A stretch of DNA of 64,000 nt from Rhineura floridana (Eukaryota > Chordata > Lepidosauria > Squamata > Rhineuridae). The stretch's first letter is position 1. Each line of letters opens with the position of its first letter. The notes under the pieces are model-generated. The model made no database searches. It saw nothing but the letters and a program-made list of their open reading frames with translations, and had not been told where the DNA came from. Of the stretch, positions 1 to 10,599 are shown in pieces. Location of the stretch: contig NC_084481.1 of the NCBI RefSeq assembly GCF_030035675.1, positions 49,598,399 through 49,662,398 on the forward strand, read 5' to 3'. A program made the position numbers and the translations under genes.

Positions 1-350
1 GGCAATTCAAGTTCACTGGGATCTCTATAAGCTACCTTTTCCTGACTGTTTTTGTTAAATAGCTTCTGTTGAAGAATGTACTCTGTGGCACAACATGCAA
101 GTGTCTGAATATGTAATCAGTCTTGGTTGATTGTCAAGAAAAGTTGTGTATGAATTTGGGAAATAGCAGGCCGTCTAATATTATGGCATTGTACGACATG
201 CAGGCCTGATGCCAGTGCATGGCCAGGTTGGGCCCTGGCCAAGAGCCCCTATGGCCCAGAAGGGCCACTGAGGGACCCCAACATAGGGTGGGAGGGTGAA
301 GTGACCTGACACTGCCATGGATTGTGGAGTGGGAGCTCCCAAGCATCCTC

Positions 351-606
351 CCTGATACAGGTGGCACGGGCTTATATAAGCCCTCCTACCTGTAAAGTTA
401 GTGTGTCAGTGTATGTGCTCACATGATGCACATTCCTGCCTGCCATCACCCAAAATGGTGGTGGGGGCGTCCCTAAGGGGTTGATGTCCCTGCCTCCATC
501 TTGGGTGATGACAGGAATGTGTGAGCACTGTGTGGGGCATGTGCACTGATGCCAGAGGTAGGTGGGGCTGGTGGGCCTATATAAGCTCCGCGCTGCCTGT
601 ATCAGG
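351..606. repeat. Foldback (long inverted repeat) with TATA-like motifs in both arms
   Basis: CCTGATACAGG (351-361) is mirrored by CCTGTATCAGG (596-606). The two ~120-bp arms pair imperfectly around position 478.5, including CTTATATAAGCC (371) against the CCTATATAAGC block (576), CACATTCCTG against CAGGAATGTG, and CATCACCCA against TGGGTGATG. Weaker pairing may extend to about 170 and 700. It is probably a foldback-type non-autonomous DNA transposon; no family was recognised and no coding frame fits. Confidence 0.75.
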
Positions 607-959
607 ATGGGGTGTTAAGGCAAATGGTGCTGCGGGCCAGGGCAGGCTTGTGCCCAGGGATCTGGCACCACCTTGATGACTTGCCTGCACTGAATTGTAA
701 CACTGAATACTAAGGTTGGAGCCAAAGGTGTTCTGCAAGAGTGGAAAAAACTTCCACTTGTGCAAGGCAGCCCTGCTGACGTCTGATTTCTCTACCCACT
801 TACAGCTCCCTGTGACCCATCCCACATCATCCTAGGGGATCCCTGGACTCTCAGAAACAGCTTTTTGGTGTGTGCATGTGCAGGGGGACAGTAGTGTGTG
901 TGAGAGAGTGCAAGAGGGAGACAGGGAAGCCCCTTTGCATGAATGCTCACTCTTCTCTA

Positions 960-1125
960 GATCCAGCTCTAAACATCTTCATAATCCAGCAAGGGAGACA
1001 TATATGCCGAATCAGATTGTTGCTGGCTTCCCATAGGCATTTGGTTGGCCACTGTGAGAACAGAGAGTTGGGCTTGATGGGTGTTTAGCCTGATCCAGCA
1101 AGGCTGTTCTTCTGTTGTGCTTATT
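960..1125 (+). mobile_element. CR1-type LINE 3' end fragment
   Basis: Contains GGCTTCCCATAGGCATTTGG, TTGGCCACTGTGAGAACAG and a GATCCAGCAAGGCTGTTCTT end. The same order recurs at 22935-23105 and, reversed, at 38508-38650 and 52387-52600. The short TTCTTATG-like terminus fits CR1 elements of reptiles. Diverged. Confidence 0.55.
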
Positions 1126-1274
1126 GTCAGTGAGAGCACAGATGCCTCAACACCACAATGCTCATCTGAGCCCTGCTGATCTGCTTGGCTTCACAATGCA
1201 ACATCTTCACCTGGGACCACCAGTTGCCATTCACTTGACTACAGATCATCTAGTTTCCAGACAGCATCTCCAGA

Positions 1275-1385
1275 TAGTCCTGGGAGAGACTCCTGCCTCA
1301 GACTGTGGAGAGTCACTGCCAGTCAGTGCAGACAGTACTGAACTAGATGGACCCATGGTCTAAATCAGTATAAGGCAGCTGCTTA
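1275..1385 (+). mobile_element. tRNA-derived SINE, 3' part
   Basis: Has GAGACTCCTGCCTCAGACTG, then AGTCAGTGCAGACAGTACTG and GTATAAGGCAGCTGCTTA. It matches the body and end of the SINE copies at 18828-19005 and 24638-24830. The tRNA-like head is missing. Confidence 0.65.
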
Positions 1386-1565
1386 GAGATGGATTAGGGA
1401 TTGTCTTTTACACATCATTGGGACTTCCTTCTGAATATGTATGGAGAGGCTAAGCAAAATTATGTGCACACATTAATTTAATTTATTTATTACATGCTGC
1501 CCTCTAACAAAAAGTTCTCAAGGTGGTTTCCAGGATTACAAAAAACACTGTGAAGTTAAAAGATA

Positions 1566-3110
1566 CATTGTTGTTGTTTGTTGTTGTTGTTGTTGTTATT
1601 CCACACTTCACCAATAGGTCCCAGGGTGGGTTACAAAATCTAAAATACAACATTAAAAAGAATTAAAACACATTTAAATCACAAAAAGAGGGTGGGTTCT
1701 GAAAACATATCTCAGGAGCTGAAGCCCAGATAAACCAGGTGTGTCTTTAGCATTCACAGAAAACTATTGCGAATGTGCCAAACACAACTCTGTGGGGAGG
1801 GAATTCCACAACTTAGGGGCTGCCACAGAGAAAGCTTTCTACCAAACCATCCCCCAAACTTCTGAGGGTGGCGGAACTACCAATAAGGCCCCCTCTGCTG
1901 ATCTTTACACCCAAGAGGTTCTGTAGGGAAAGAGACGGTCCCTAAGATATTTAGAGTCTAAGTTGTTTAGGGCTTTAAACACTCACATGAGCACCTTAAA
2001 TTGGGCCCAGAAACAAACTGGTGCCCAATGCAACTGTTTTTGAACAAGGGTTATATGAGATTTAAAGGGAACCCTAGTCAGTATTCTGGCCACTGCATTT
2101 TGGATCAGTTGAAGTTTCCGAGTCATCTTCAAGGGCAGCCCCACGTAGAGCACATTGCAATAATCCAAGCTGGAAGTTACCAGAGTGAGAAGTACTGTTG
2201 CCAAGTCATCTCTATCCAAAAAGGCCCCTTACTGGCGAACCAGCCAGAGCTGGAAAGAGGCACTCCTAGCCACCAAGGCCACCTGGGCGTCAAGTGACAA
2301 TGCTGGATTGAGGAGTATTCCCAAGCTACGAACCTGCTCTTTCCAGGCGAGTGCAACCCCAATCAGAACAGGCCGTCTTCCCATCTCCTGGACTCAACAA
2401 CTTGGACCACATAACACATCTGTCTTTTCAGGATTCAACTTCAGTTTGTTGGCCAGCATCCAGCCCATCACTGCCTCCAGACATCTACCTGTCTAGCACT
2501 TCCAACTGCCTCTCCTGATTTAGATGGCACAGAAAGGTAGTGCTAAGTGTTATCTGCATATTAGTGACCCGTCACTCCAGAACTCCTGATGACCGCTCCC
2601 AGCTGCTACATATAGATGTTAAACAGCATGGGGAACAATATGGAATTTTGTGGGACACTGCACAAAAGCTCCCATGGTGTTGCACAGAAGCCTTCTATAA
2701 CTGCTTTCCGGAAACATCCCTGGAGATAGCAGCAGAACCATTGAAGTACAGACCCCAACCCCCACCTCCCCAAGCTGCTCCAGAAGGATACCATGGTCAA
2801 TGGTATCAAAAGCCATTGGGAGGGCCATCCCCAAAAGTCATTCAAGAAGAGCAGCAGGGTTACACTCCCCCCATCTGTCTCTCGACAAATGTCATCGACC
2901 AGGGCGACCAAGGCAGTTTCAAGCCAGACGGAAATGGATCCAGATATTCAGTCTCCTCCACGCATGCCTGCAGTTGGACTGCCACCACCCTCTCTAGCAC
3001 CTTGCCCAAAAAAGGGATAGTTGCCACTGGGCAATAGTTATTTAACACTTCTGGTCCAAGGAGGCCTTCTTAAGGAAGGAACTCACTACCACCTCCTTCA
3101 GTACGATAAG
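1566..3110 (-). mobile_element. L2-clade LINE, old 5'-truncated copy
   Basis: On the minus strand the copy runs from RT residues like those preceding RPVAN to the C-terminal [13 protein letters not shown] block (2219-1983), then a 3' end and a (CAA)n-like tail at 1566-1600. The reading frame is split into many short pieces by stops and frameshifts, so it is older than the 5.1-8.9 kb copy. A further ~90-bp LINE/SINE tail-like piece lies at 1468-1560. Confidence 0.85.
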
Positions 3111-3379
3111 AGTACCATAAAACAACACATGATAGAGATCAGAAAAGATGGGGGTGGGAAACGAGTTAGCCTCATTGGAATCAATGGGATTTACTTTTCA
3201 GTAAAAATGGGTAGTCTTGGGCTGCACCAGGCAACACTTGGGGTGGGGGAGGGGGGGAGAGGAAATCCGCCTTCAGAGTGCTATCCCTAAGAATGTTCTT
3301 TCACTCAGACATAAGTCCCATTGCAGTCTGTGAGCTTACTCCCAGGGAAATGTGCATTGGATCTCAGCCGCCATGATCT

Positions 3380-4010
3380 GATTTTAAATGCCAGCGAGCG
3401 AGCTCTGGAACCAGAGGTTGCAATTAGATGCTATTCAGCAGCATCTCCTCTGGCAATGCCTGCCGCCGCAGAACCGCAGAACCCTCCACCGCCCCGAAAG
3501 GGCTTTGACTGCACACCTGACTGATCCGCGGGAGGCGGAGGGTCTCTTCCCAAGCCCCGCCCTGGACTTCCTCCTGGGGAATGCCTGGAATTACCTCGAC
3601 GGCTTCGGCTGGAGCTCCTCCCCTTCTCCCTGAACGCTGCACGTGGGGCTTGGCCGAGAGCCCGGCGAAGAAGGGAAGGTGTGCCTGTCTCTCGCTGCCG
3701 GTCTCTCCCGCGGCAGAGCAGCCAGCCGGTCTCTCCGGCCCTGGGAACCCGCTAGCCGAGGATGGACCGCTAGGATTTGCAGCCGCCGCCGGGGTGATGA
3801 TGGCTACTCCCCTGCCGGCAGGTTTGCAGAGCCGTGCGGGGAGGGTTGCGGTGGAGCGTCGAGGAGGACTCTCTCCGAAGGGCGAAGAGGGTCGCCGCAT
3901 AGGAGAGCTCGCCTTTTCCCCTTGGTTGTCTCCTACGGCTCCACTCGGCTCGGCTCGGCTGCGAGAGGACCGGTAAGTCTGGCCGTTTGAGTGTGCGGGG
4001 GGGAGTACAA
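3380..4010 (+). promoter_or_regulatory. GRB14: CpG-rich promoter / 5' region of GRB14
   Basis: This ~0.6-kb block is much richer in G+C and CpG than the AT-rich surroundings and contains GC-box-like sites such as CCCCGCCC at about 3555. No TATA box sits at a usual distance from the start codon, so a CpG-island type promoter with dispersed starts is likely. The block ends just past the exon 1 donor. The exact transcription start cannot be read from sequence. Confidence 0.75.
3800..3972 (+). CDS. GRB14: GRB14 coding exon 1 (N-terminal region)
   Basis: Encodes residues 1-57 plus two bases of codon 58 and ends at a GTAAGT donor. Two ATGs are adjacent (3797 and 3800). The second has A at -3 and G at +4, a better Kozak context, and gives MATPLPAGLQSRAG, loosely like human MTTSLQDGQSAASRA. 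The tail FSPWLSPTAPLG resembles human APAPWLHARALLP, and the junction LREDR|RKK matches human CAADR|RKK. The frame stays open upstream to 3581, so a longer N-terminus is formally possible but has no recalled counterpart. The N-terminus is the least conserved part of the family; in human it binds partners such as tankyrase (family knowledge). A CTCGG pentanucleotide triplet lies near the 3' end. Confidence 0.85.
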
Positions 4011-4290
4011 AGGAGTGGCTTTCTCGAAGTTAAGGGATGGGTTGCAGGGACAGCGGTTTTGAGCCCTGATAGCGAATTGAAGCCTCCATGGGCAGGAGCA
4101 GTATATTTCTGAGAATGGAACCCTTGGGATTAAGGAGTGTATCTGGGAGGACAGTCCCTGAGGTGTACTGAGGCATCTGATTGGTTATTATCGTTAGAGA
4201 TTGAATGCTGGCTTATTAGCTGAGTCTTATTAAGCAGGCACGTTGTTATGAGAAGCTCCTCTGTGATGTGCAGGTAAAAGTTCGTTCATT

Positions 4291-4392
4291 TTAGAACAGA
4301 GGTAGACAACATTTGATGTCGGACTACAACTCCCATCATCCCTGATCATTGGCCATGCTGGCTAGGGCTGGTCGTAGTTGGAGTCCCATAAC
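4291..4392. mobile_element. Palindromic MITE ('CTCCAGATG' family)
   Basis: Carries GGACTACAACTCCCATCATC and its mirrored half around GGCCATGCTGGCTAGGG. Related copies: 12670-12795, 29648-29750, 38786-38850, 39935-40040, 41850-41915, 48062-48230 and 58680-58775. The family has no coding capacity. Confidence 0.7.
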
Positions 4393-5109
4393 ACCTGCCC
4401 TCCCTCCCTTCTAGCAAGAGCCAGAGTTTCAAGCCTGCCCTTTGGAACAAGTCATCTTACATTGGGCTTAAAGGTGTGCCAGTGAATTACCCACAGTGGT
4501 CAGCTTTGAACTAGATGAAAGCCAGGTCAAAGGACTTGGGTGCTTTTGAGGAATTGGGAGGAGGTTGTGCAAAACAGAATCTGATTTTTAAAAAATCATC
4601 ACAGAACTGCTAAAAATGTTTCAGAGACCTGTGAAATTATGTACTGGATTTGATTGTGGAAGTAAAATTGGGTTAAAAGTATTTAGTAGAAAATCCCAAC
4701 AAACTGTCACTTTCTATGATTTTTTAAAAAGTTATTGTTTGGATTAACGATAGGCATTCATTTACGCTAACAACATTCTATAACATGCAGGGTGAGGAGT
4801 TTTATTGCTGTCTTGCCAAGGGAATAGAGACTACAGTATTGCATTCTGTTTACCATGACAAAATAATTTTCTGACACGGGACAACAGGCAGGAGTTGTAA
4901 TGAAAATGATAATTTTCTTGAAATAAATTGAGGCATCATTGTTTCATGTTCAGTTTGTCATGCCTAAGGAGAGTGGGGTTGCTTCCAGACAACTTGATTG
5001 GCTTGCACAAAGTTTGTGGAGAGTTTAGAAGATGTCAGCTATTTATTGAGCATTTATTCTGCTTTGCTTGCCGGCAGGTTACATGATGTTGCATCCCACA
5101 TTTTTTAGA

Positions 5110-8100
5110 GTATTTTATTTATTTATTATTTTATTTAGTTTAATTTATATACCGCCCAAAGCCCGAAGGCTCTCTGGGCGGTGTACAAAAAGATAAAAAC
5201 AAGCACAATATATAAATACAATAGATACAATAAATAATTAAAAAAAACCAAACAAACAATAACGAACCAAACAACATCCAAAATACGGAAATGCTGTTTA
5301 AAATACACTTTAAAATGCCTGGGAGTATAAAAAGGTTTTCACCTGGCGCCGAAAAGATAGTAGCGTCGGCGCCAGGCGCACCTCATCAGGGAGACTGTTC
5401 CACAGTTCGGGGGCCACTACTGAAAAGGCCCTGGTTCTAGTCATCACCCTCCGAGCCTCTCGATGGGATGGTACTCGGAGGAGGGCCTTAGATGTTGAGC
5501 GTAGTGTACGGGTAGGTTCATATTGGGAGAGGCGTTCCACCAGGTATTCCGGTCCCATGCCGTGTAGGGCTTTATAGGTCAAAACTAGCACTTTGAATCT
5601 AGCCCGGAAACAAATAGGAAACCAGTGCAGACGGGCCAGAACAGGTGTTATATGAGCGGACCTTCTGGTCCGCATCAACAATCTGGCCGCTGCATTCTGG
5701 ACTAGCTGTAGTTTCCGAACAGTCTTCAAGGGCAGCCCCACGTAGAGCGCGTTGCAGTAGTCCAATCTAGAAGTTACCAGAGCATGAACAACTGAAGCGA
5801 GGTCGTCACTGTCCAGATAGGGACGTAGCTGGGCTACCAATCGAAGATGGTAAAAAGCATTCCGTGCCACCGAGGCCACCTGGGCCTCAAGAGACAGGGA
5901 AGGATCGAAAAGAACTCCCAAGCTACGAACCTGTTCCTTCAAGGGGAGTGTAACCCCATCAAGAACAGGATGAACATCCACCATCTGAGCAGAGAAGGCA
6001 CTCACCAACAGCGTCTCAGTCTTGTCTGGATTGAGCTTCAGTCTGTTAGCTCCCATCCAGTCCATTATCGCGGTCAGGCAACGGTTTAGCACGTTAACAG
6101 ACTCACCTGAGGAGGATGAAAAGGAGAAACAGAGCTGCGTGTCATCAGTGTACTGATGACAACGCAGCCCAAAACTCCTGATGACCGCACCCAGTGCCTG
6201 CATGTAGATGTTGAAAAGCATGGGGGACAGTACCGATCCCTGCGGGACTCCACAATGGAGAGTCCAGGGTATCGAGCAATGTTCCCCAAGCACTACATTC
6301 AGGTGGCGACCCACCAAGTAGGAGCGGAGCCACTGCCAAGCAGTACCCCCAACTCCCAACTCCGTGAGTCTTCCCAGAAGGATACCATGGTCGATGGTAT
6401 CAAAAGCAGCTGAGAGATCAAGGAGAATCAACAGAGTCACACTCCCCCTGTCCCTCTCCCGACAAAGGTCATCGTACAGGGCGACCAAGGCTGTTTCGGT
6501 GCCAAAACCGGGCCTAAAACCGGATTGAAATGGATCAAGATAATCAGTGTCATCCAAGAGCCCCTGGAGCTGGCCGGCAACCACCCGTTCCAGTACCTTG
6601 CCCAAGAACAGAACATTCGCCACAGGTCTATAGTTGTTCAGGTTATCTGGGTCCAAAGAGGATTTCTTCAGGAGTGGTCTCACTACCGCCTCTTTTAGGC
6701 AGTCAGGGACCACTCCCTCTCTCAAAGAGGCGTTTATTATCTCCTTGGCCCAGCTGGCGGTTCCGGTCCTGCCAGCTTTCACCAGCCAAGAGGGGCAAGG
6801 GTCCAGAACAGATGTGGTCGCCGGCACCAGTCCAAGGATCTTGTCAACATCCTCAAGCTGTACAGACTGAAACTCATCCAATAAATAAGGACAAGACCGC
6901 ATTCTGGATGCTTCGTTGGAACTCACTGTCATAACATTGGAGTCTAAGTCCCGGCGAATGCATGCGATCTTATCCTGGAAGTGCCTCACAAACTCATCAC
7001 AGCGGGCTACAGATGAATCCATAATATCCCGAGGGCCAGAATGTAAAAGCCCTCGTACAATTTTAAAGAGCTCCGCCAGGCGGGAGAGAGATGCCTTAAT
7101 TGTGGCAGCAAAATATCTCTTTTTTGCTGCCCTCACCGCTACTATATACCGCTTAGAAGAAACACTTACCAAAGCATAATTGCATTCGTCAGGAGTTCGC
7201 CTCCATCTGCACTCAAGCCTCCTCCTCTCTTGCTTCATCACTCTCAGCTCCACGGTATACCATGGAGCTGTATGAGCTCTACATAGGAGGGGGCGCATGG
7301 GAGCGATCGTGTCAACCGCCCGGGTCAGCTCCGTATTCCACAATCCAACCAGGGCTTCGACAGGAGCGCCAGTCTTCTCAGTCGGAAAATCCCCCAGAGC
7401 CCTTTGGAAACCCACAGGATCCATTGGTCTCCAGGGGCGGACCAATTTAATAGGTCCCCCACCCTTGCAGAGGGAAAGGGTCTCTGTGAACTTAAACTTC
7501 AGCAAGCGTTGATCTGTCCATGACAATGGGGTAGATGACAAATCCCCAACCACCAGATCACCATCTCCATGCCCAGTGGCGAAGATCAAATCAAGAGTAT
7601 GTCCCGACACATGCGTTGGGCCGGTAACAACCTGAGACAGCCCCATGGTTGTCATGGAGGCCATGAAGTCCTGAGCCGCCCCAGATAAAGCAGTCTCGGC
7701 ATGGACGTTGAAGTCCCCGAGTACCAAAAGTCTAGGGGACTGCAACAGTACCTCCGAGACTACCTCTGTCAGCTCAGTTAGGGAATTTGTTGGGCAGCAG
7801 GGCGGGCGGTACACCAACAAAACTCCCAGTCTGTCTCTCTGGCCCAACACAAGGTGGAGACACTCTAAACCAGTTGTCACCTGGACAGGGTGCTTGGTGA
7901 GTGAGAAAGAACTCCTATAGACCACAGCAACCCCACCTCCCCGTCCTTCGGTTCTACCATGATGCTGAACCGCATACTCAGGTGGGCAGAGCTGGGAAAG
8001 AGCAACGCCTCCCTGATCGCCCACCCAAGTCTCAGTTATACACGCCAGGTCGGCAGCCTCGTCCACAATTAAATCATGGACAAGGGAGATCTTATGGTGA

Positions 8101-8890
8101 ACCGACCTGGCGTTTAACAACAGCACATGGAGATCCGAAGGCTGACTGATAGAACAACCATCAGTCCTGGGGATGTGAGGAGAACCGGAACAAGTCACAG
8201 ACACTACTTGTCTGGGATGAGTTCCCCTTATCTGGCACGTTCTCCTCACAATGCCATACCTCCCATTACCCGTCACTACACTAATTGGGGCCCCCGAAAG
8301 ACTCCCCGGTCGATGTATAATACTCTCTCCCAGGCACATATTAAAACAAATAAAACTCACATATACACACACACCAAGTCACAGACACTCACACAATGCA
8401 CATTCACACCAATACACACTAAATTCACACACACACGACATACACACAATCCTCACTCATACAACACAACAACATTAAAATAATAAAGTGCCAGTAGTGA
8501 TGGCAACGTCCACACTCAGGTCAAGGCAATAGCAGCCGCAGCAACAGCGTCCACAACGGTTCTAGGCAAGCGACAGATGACAATAGCAGGTGACAATAGC
8601 ACACAGCAATCGACCGCAGCAGCTGATAGAAGCAGGCAGCAGATGGCAGCAGCAGATGATAGCAGCAGCACAGTGAGGGTATTATCGTCCTCTCCCGAGC
8701 GACAGCAACCCTATCCAGGCCAACGACCGCAACAGAGATCCAGACAGCTGGGGCCTGGTCCTGCAAGGTGCCCACGTGCAGAGCAGGAGCCCAAGAAGGA
8801 GAGAGCAGAGATGTTGGCCAAGCAGCAGCAGCAGCAAAGCAGGCAGATGGCTCTCCCTCCCTGGGCGGTGATGGTCCTCTTCCCTTGCAG
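5110..8890 (-). mobile_element. Near full-length L2-clade LINE with intact ORF
   Basis: The element runs from an A+T-rich tail at 5110-5140, through a GGGCGG hairpin 3' end, a 1020-codon frame (8372-5310) and a CA/GT-rich then CAG/CTG-rich leader to about 8890. It lies antisense in GRB14 intron 1. Other copies in the window are 5'-truncated. The 5' edge at ~8890 is estimated from where the low-complexity leader stops; no clean target-site duplication was found. Confidence 0.85.
5310..8372 (-). CDS. L2 LINE ORF2: endonuclease-reverse transcriptase
   Basis: A 1020-residue uninterrupted frame. An APE-type endonuclease comes first: LLLNARSVHHK near residue 85, ITETWV, GDFNVHAE near 219. Reverse transcriptase follows from about residue 560: RPVANVLFLGKVLERVV, LDLSAAFDTIDHG with the first catalytic Asp near 656, [17 protein letters not shown], and YTDD at 741-744. 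The C-terminus is the L2-type SFRRQVKTFLYSQAF. The protein nicks target DNA and copies its own RNA at the nick. Two catalytic signatures are altered: the endonuclease SDH reads TDQ (286-288), losing the usual His, and RT YADD reads YTDD. The frame may start at Met12 instead. It is open yet possibly catalytically poor; a recent insertion is inferred from frame integrity. Confidence 0.9.
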   Translation of the reverse strand: MCVYVSFICFNMCLGESIIHRPGSLSGAPISVVTGNGRYGIVRRTCQIRGTHPRQVVSVTCSGSPHIPRTDGCSISQPSDLHVLLLNARSVHHKISLVHDLIVDEAADLACITETWVGDQGGVALSQLCPPEYAVQHHGRTEGRGGGVAVVYRSSFSLTKHPVQVTTGLECLHLVLGQRDRLGVLLVYRPPCCPTNSLTELTEVVSEVLLQSPRLLVLGDFNVHAETALSGAAQDFMASMTTMGLSQVVTGPTHVSGHTLDLIFATGHGDGDLVVGDLSSTPLSWTDQRLLKFKFTETLSLCKGGGPIKLVRPWRPMDPVGFQRALGDFPTEKTGAPVEALVGLWNTELTRAVDTIAPMRPLLCRAHTAPWYTVELRVMKQERRRLECRWRRTPDECNYALVSVSSKRYIVAVRAAKKRYFAATIKASLSRLAELFKIVRGLLHSGPRDIMDSSVARCDEFVRHFQDKIACIRRDLDSNVMTVSSNEASRMRSCPYLLDEFQSVQLEDVDKILGLVPATTSVLDPCPSWLVKAGRTGTASWAKEIINASLREGVVPDCLKEAVVRPLLKKSSLDPDNLNNYRPVANVLFLGKVLERVVAGQLQGLLDDTDYLDPFQSGFRPGFGTETALVALYDDLCRERDRGSVTLLILLDLSAAFDTIDHGILLGRLTELGVGGTAWQWLRSYLVGRHLNVVLGEHCSIPWTLHCGVPQGSVLSPMLFNIYMQALGAVIRSFGLRCHQYTDDTQLCFSFSSSSGESVNVLNRCLTAIMDWMGANRLKLNPDKTETLLVSAFSAQMVDVHPVLDGVTLPLKEQVRSLGVLFDPSLSLEAQVASVARNAFYHLRLVAQLRPYLDSDDLASVVHALVTSRLDYCNALYVGLPLKTVRKLQLVQNAAARLLMRTRRSAHITPVLARLHWFPICFRARFKVLVLTYKALHGMGPEYLVERLSQYEPTRTLRSTSKALLRVPSHREARRVMTRTRAFSVVAPELWNSLPDEVRLAPTLLSFRRQVKTFLYSQAF

Positions 8891-9145
8891 GCACTGGATC
8901 TCAGTGGATTCCCATCGTTATTGCAAAAAGTCTGATTTTGGGGGTGGGGGAAGCAGGCTTGTTTGACAGGAATGCCAAATCAGTGTTAATTGCACCACCT
9001 AAATTTGCCAGTAGGTGACTGAATCCCACCTGAAAAAGTGCCAGTCTGGAACTGCCCTGGTTCTTTTCTCTTTGGACATGCATTTTGACTGCTTAGAGTA
9101 GCTGGCTTATACAGAACAGTTTGTATGCTGAGACATTTGTGTAAT

Positions 9146-10559
9146 ATAAATGGGCAAGGTCCTTGAACGAGTGGTTGCGGGCCAGCTCCAGACACTCTTG
9201 GATGAGACCGATTATCTGGATCCATTTCAGTCGGGTTTCAGGCCTGGTTTTGGCACGGAAACAGCCTTGGTCGCCCTGTATGATGACCTTTGTCGGGAGA
9301 GAGACAGGGGGAGTGTGACTTTGTTGATTCTCCTTGATCTCTCAGTGCTTTTTGATACCATTGACCATGGTATCCTTCTGGGGAGACTGGCTGAGTTGGG
9401 AGTGGGAGGTACTGCATTGCAGTGGTTCCGCTCTTACTTGGCAGGTCACCTCCAGAAGGTGGTGCTTGGGGAACATTGCTCGGCACCCTGGACTCTCCAG
9501 TATGGAGTTCCGCAGGGGTCAGTTCTGTCCCCCATGCTGTTCAACATCTACATGAAACCGTTGGGTGTGGTCATCTGGAGCTTTGGAGTGCGTTGCCATC
9601 AGTATGTTGATGACATGCAGCTCTATTTCTCCTTTTCATCTTCTTCAGGTGAGGCTGTCAATGTGCCTGGCTGCGACAATGGACTGGATGAGGGCTAATA
9701 AACTGAGGCTCAATCCAGACAAGACTGAGATGCTGCTAGTGGGTGGTTCTTCTGACCAGATGGTGGATGTCCAACCTGTCCTGGATGGGGTTGCACGCCC
9801 CCTGAAAGAGAAGGTTCATAGCTTGGGGGGTTCTCCTAGAATCATCTCTGTCACTTGAGGCTCAGGTAGCCTCAGTGGCACGGAGTGCCTTCTACCAACT
9901 TCGGTTGGTGGCCCAACTACGTCCCTATCTGGACAGGGATAACCTGGCTTCAGTTGTCCATGCTCTGGTAACCTCTAAATTAGATTACTGCAATACACTC
10001 TACGTGGGGGGGTGCCTTTGAAGACGGTTCAGAAACTGCAGCTTGTGCAAAATGCAGCGGCCAGATTGGTAACAAGGACCAGATGGTCCGAACATATAAA
10101 ACCGATTCTGGCCCGCTTGCACTGACTGCCTTTATGTTTCTGAGCTCGATTCAAGGTGCTGGTTTTGATCTATAAAGCCTTACACAGCTTGGGACCACAA
10201 TACCTGATGGAACGCCTCTCCCGATACGAACCCACCCGTACACTACATTCAAGATCAAAGGTCCTCCTCCGGGTGCCTACTCCAAGGGAAGCTCGGAGGG
10301 TGGCAAAAAGGTAGAGGGCCTTCTCAGTGGTGGCTCTCAAATTATGGAATGATCTCACTGACGAGGTGTGCCTGGCGCCAACACTGTTATCTTTTCGGCG
10401 CCAGGTCAAGACTTTCCTCTTCTCCCAGGCATTTTAGCATGTTTTTTTAAAAAAAATTTAAGTGTTTTTAAATTTGTATATTTGTTTATTTGTTTTTAAT
10501 GTTTTAATTGTTGTAAACCACCCAGAGAGCTTTGGATGTGGGGCGGTATACAAATGTAA

Positions 10560-10590
<31 letters not shown>
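9146..10590 (+). mobile_element. L2-clade LINE, 5'-truncated copy
   Basis: Starts inside the RT domain (GKVLERVVAGQLQTLLDETD) and runs to a GGGCGGTATA 3' end and an AATAAA/AAT tail at 10556-10590. An open stretch of 182 codons (9150-9698) has RT motifs with YVDD. A small deletion near 9660 then shifts the frame, and later parts are in other frames. TAATATAAA occurs just before the 5' end (9143-9151) and after the tail (10588-10596), a possible target-site duplication, though in low-complexity sequence. Confidence 0.9.
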
Positions 10591-10599
10591 TATAAACCT

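Noticed and set aside
1-3300. 3' end of a neighbouring gene (COBLL1 lies upstream of GRB14 in human)
   Set aside because: No exon-like conserved segment or terminal coding exon could be found in the upstream 3.3 kb.
3581-3796. In-frame N-terminal extension of GRB14 from an upstream ATG at 3581
   Set aside because: No similarity to the known GRB14 N-terminus. The ATG pair at 3797/3800 has a better context and gives a length close to human exon 1.
3424-3900. 158-codon minus-strand frame in the CpG region
   Set aside because: An antisense shadow of the GC-rich promoter and exon 1, with no recognisable domain.
8340-8480. CRISPR-like or satellite array
   Set aside because: CA-rich low-complexity leader of the L2 without regular repeat-spacer structure.
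8127-8483. 118-codon plus-strand frame opposite the L2 ORF
   Set aside because: Shadow frame over the L2 leader and ORF start, rich in CA-repeat-derived Thr/His.
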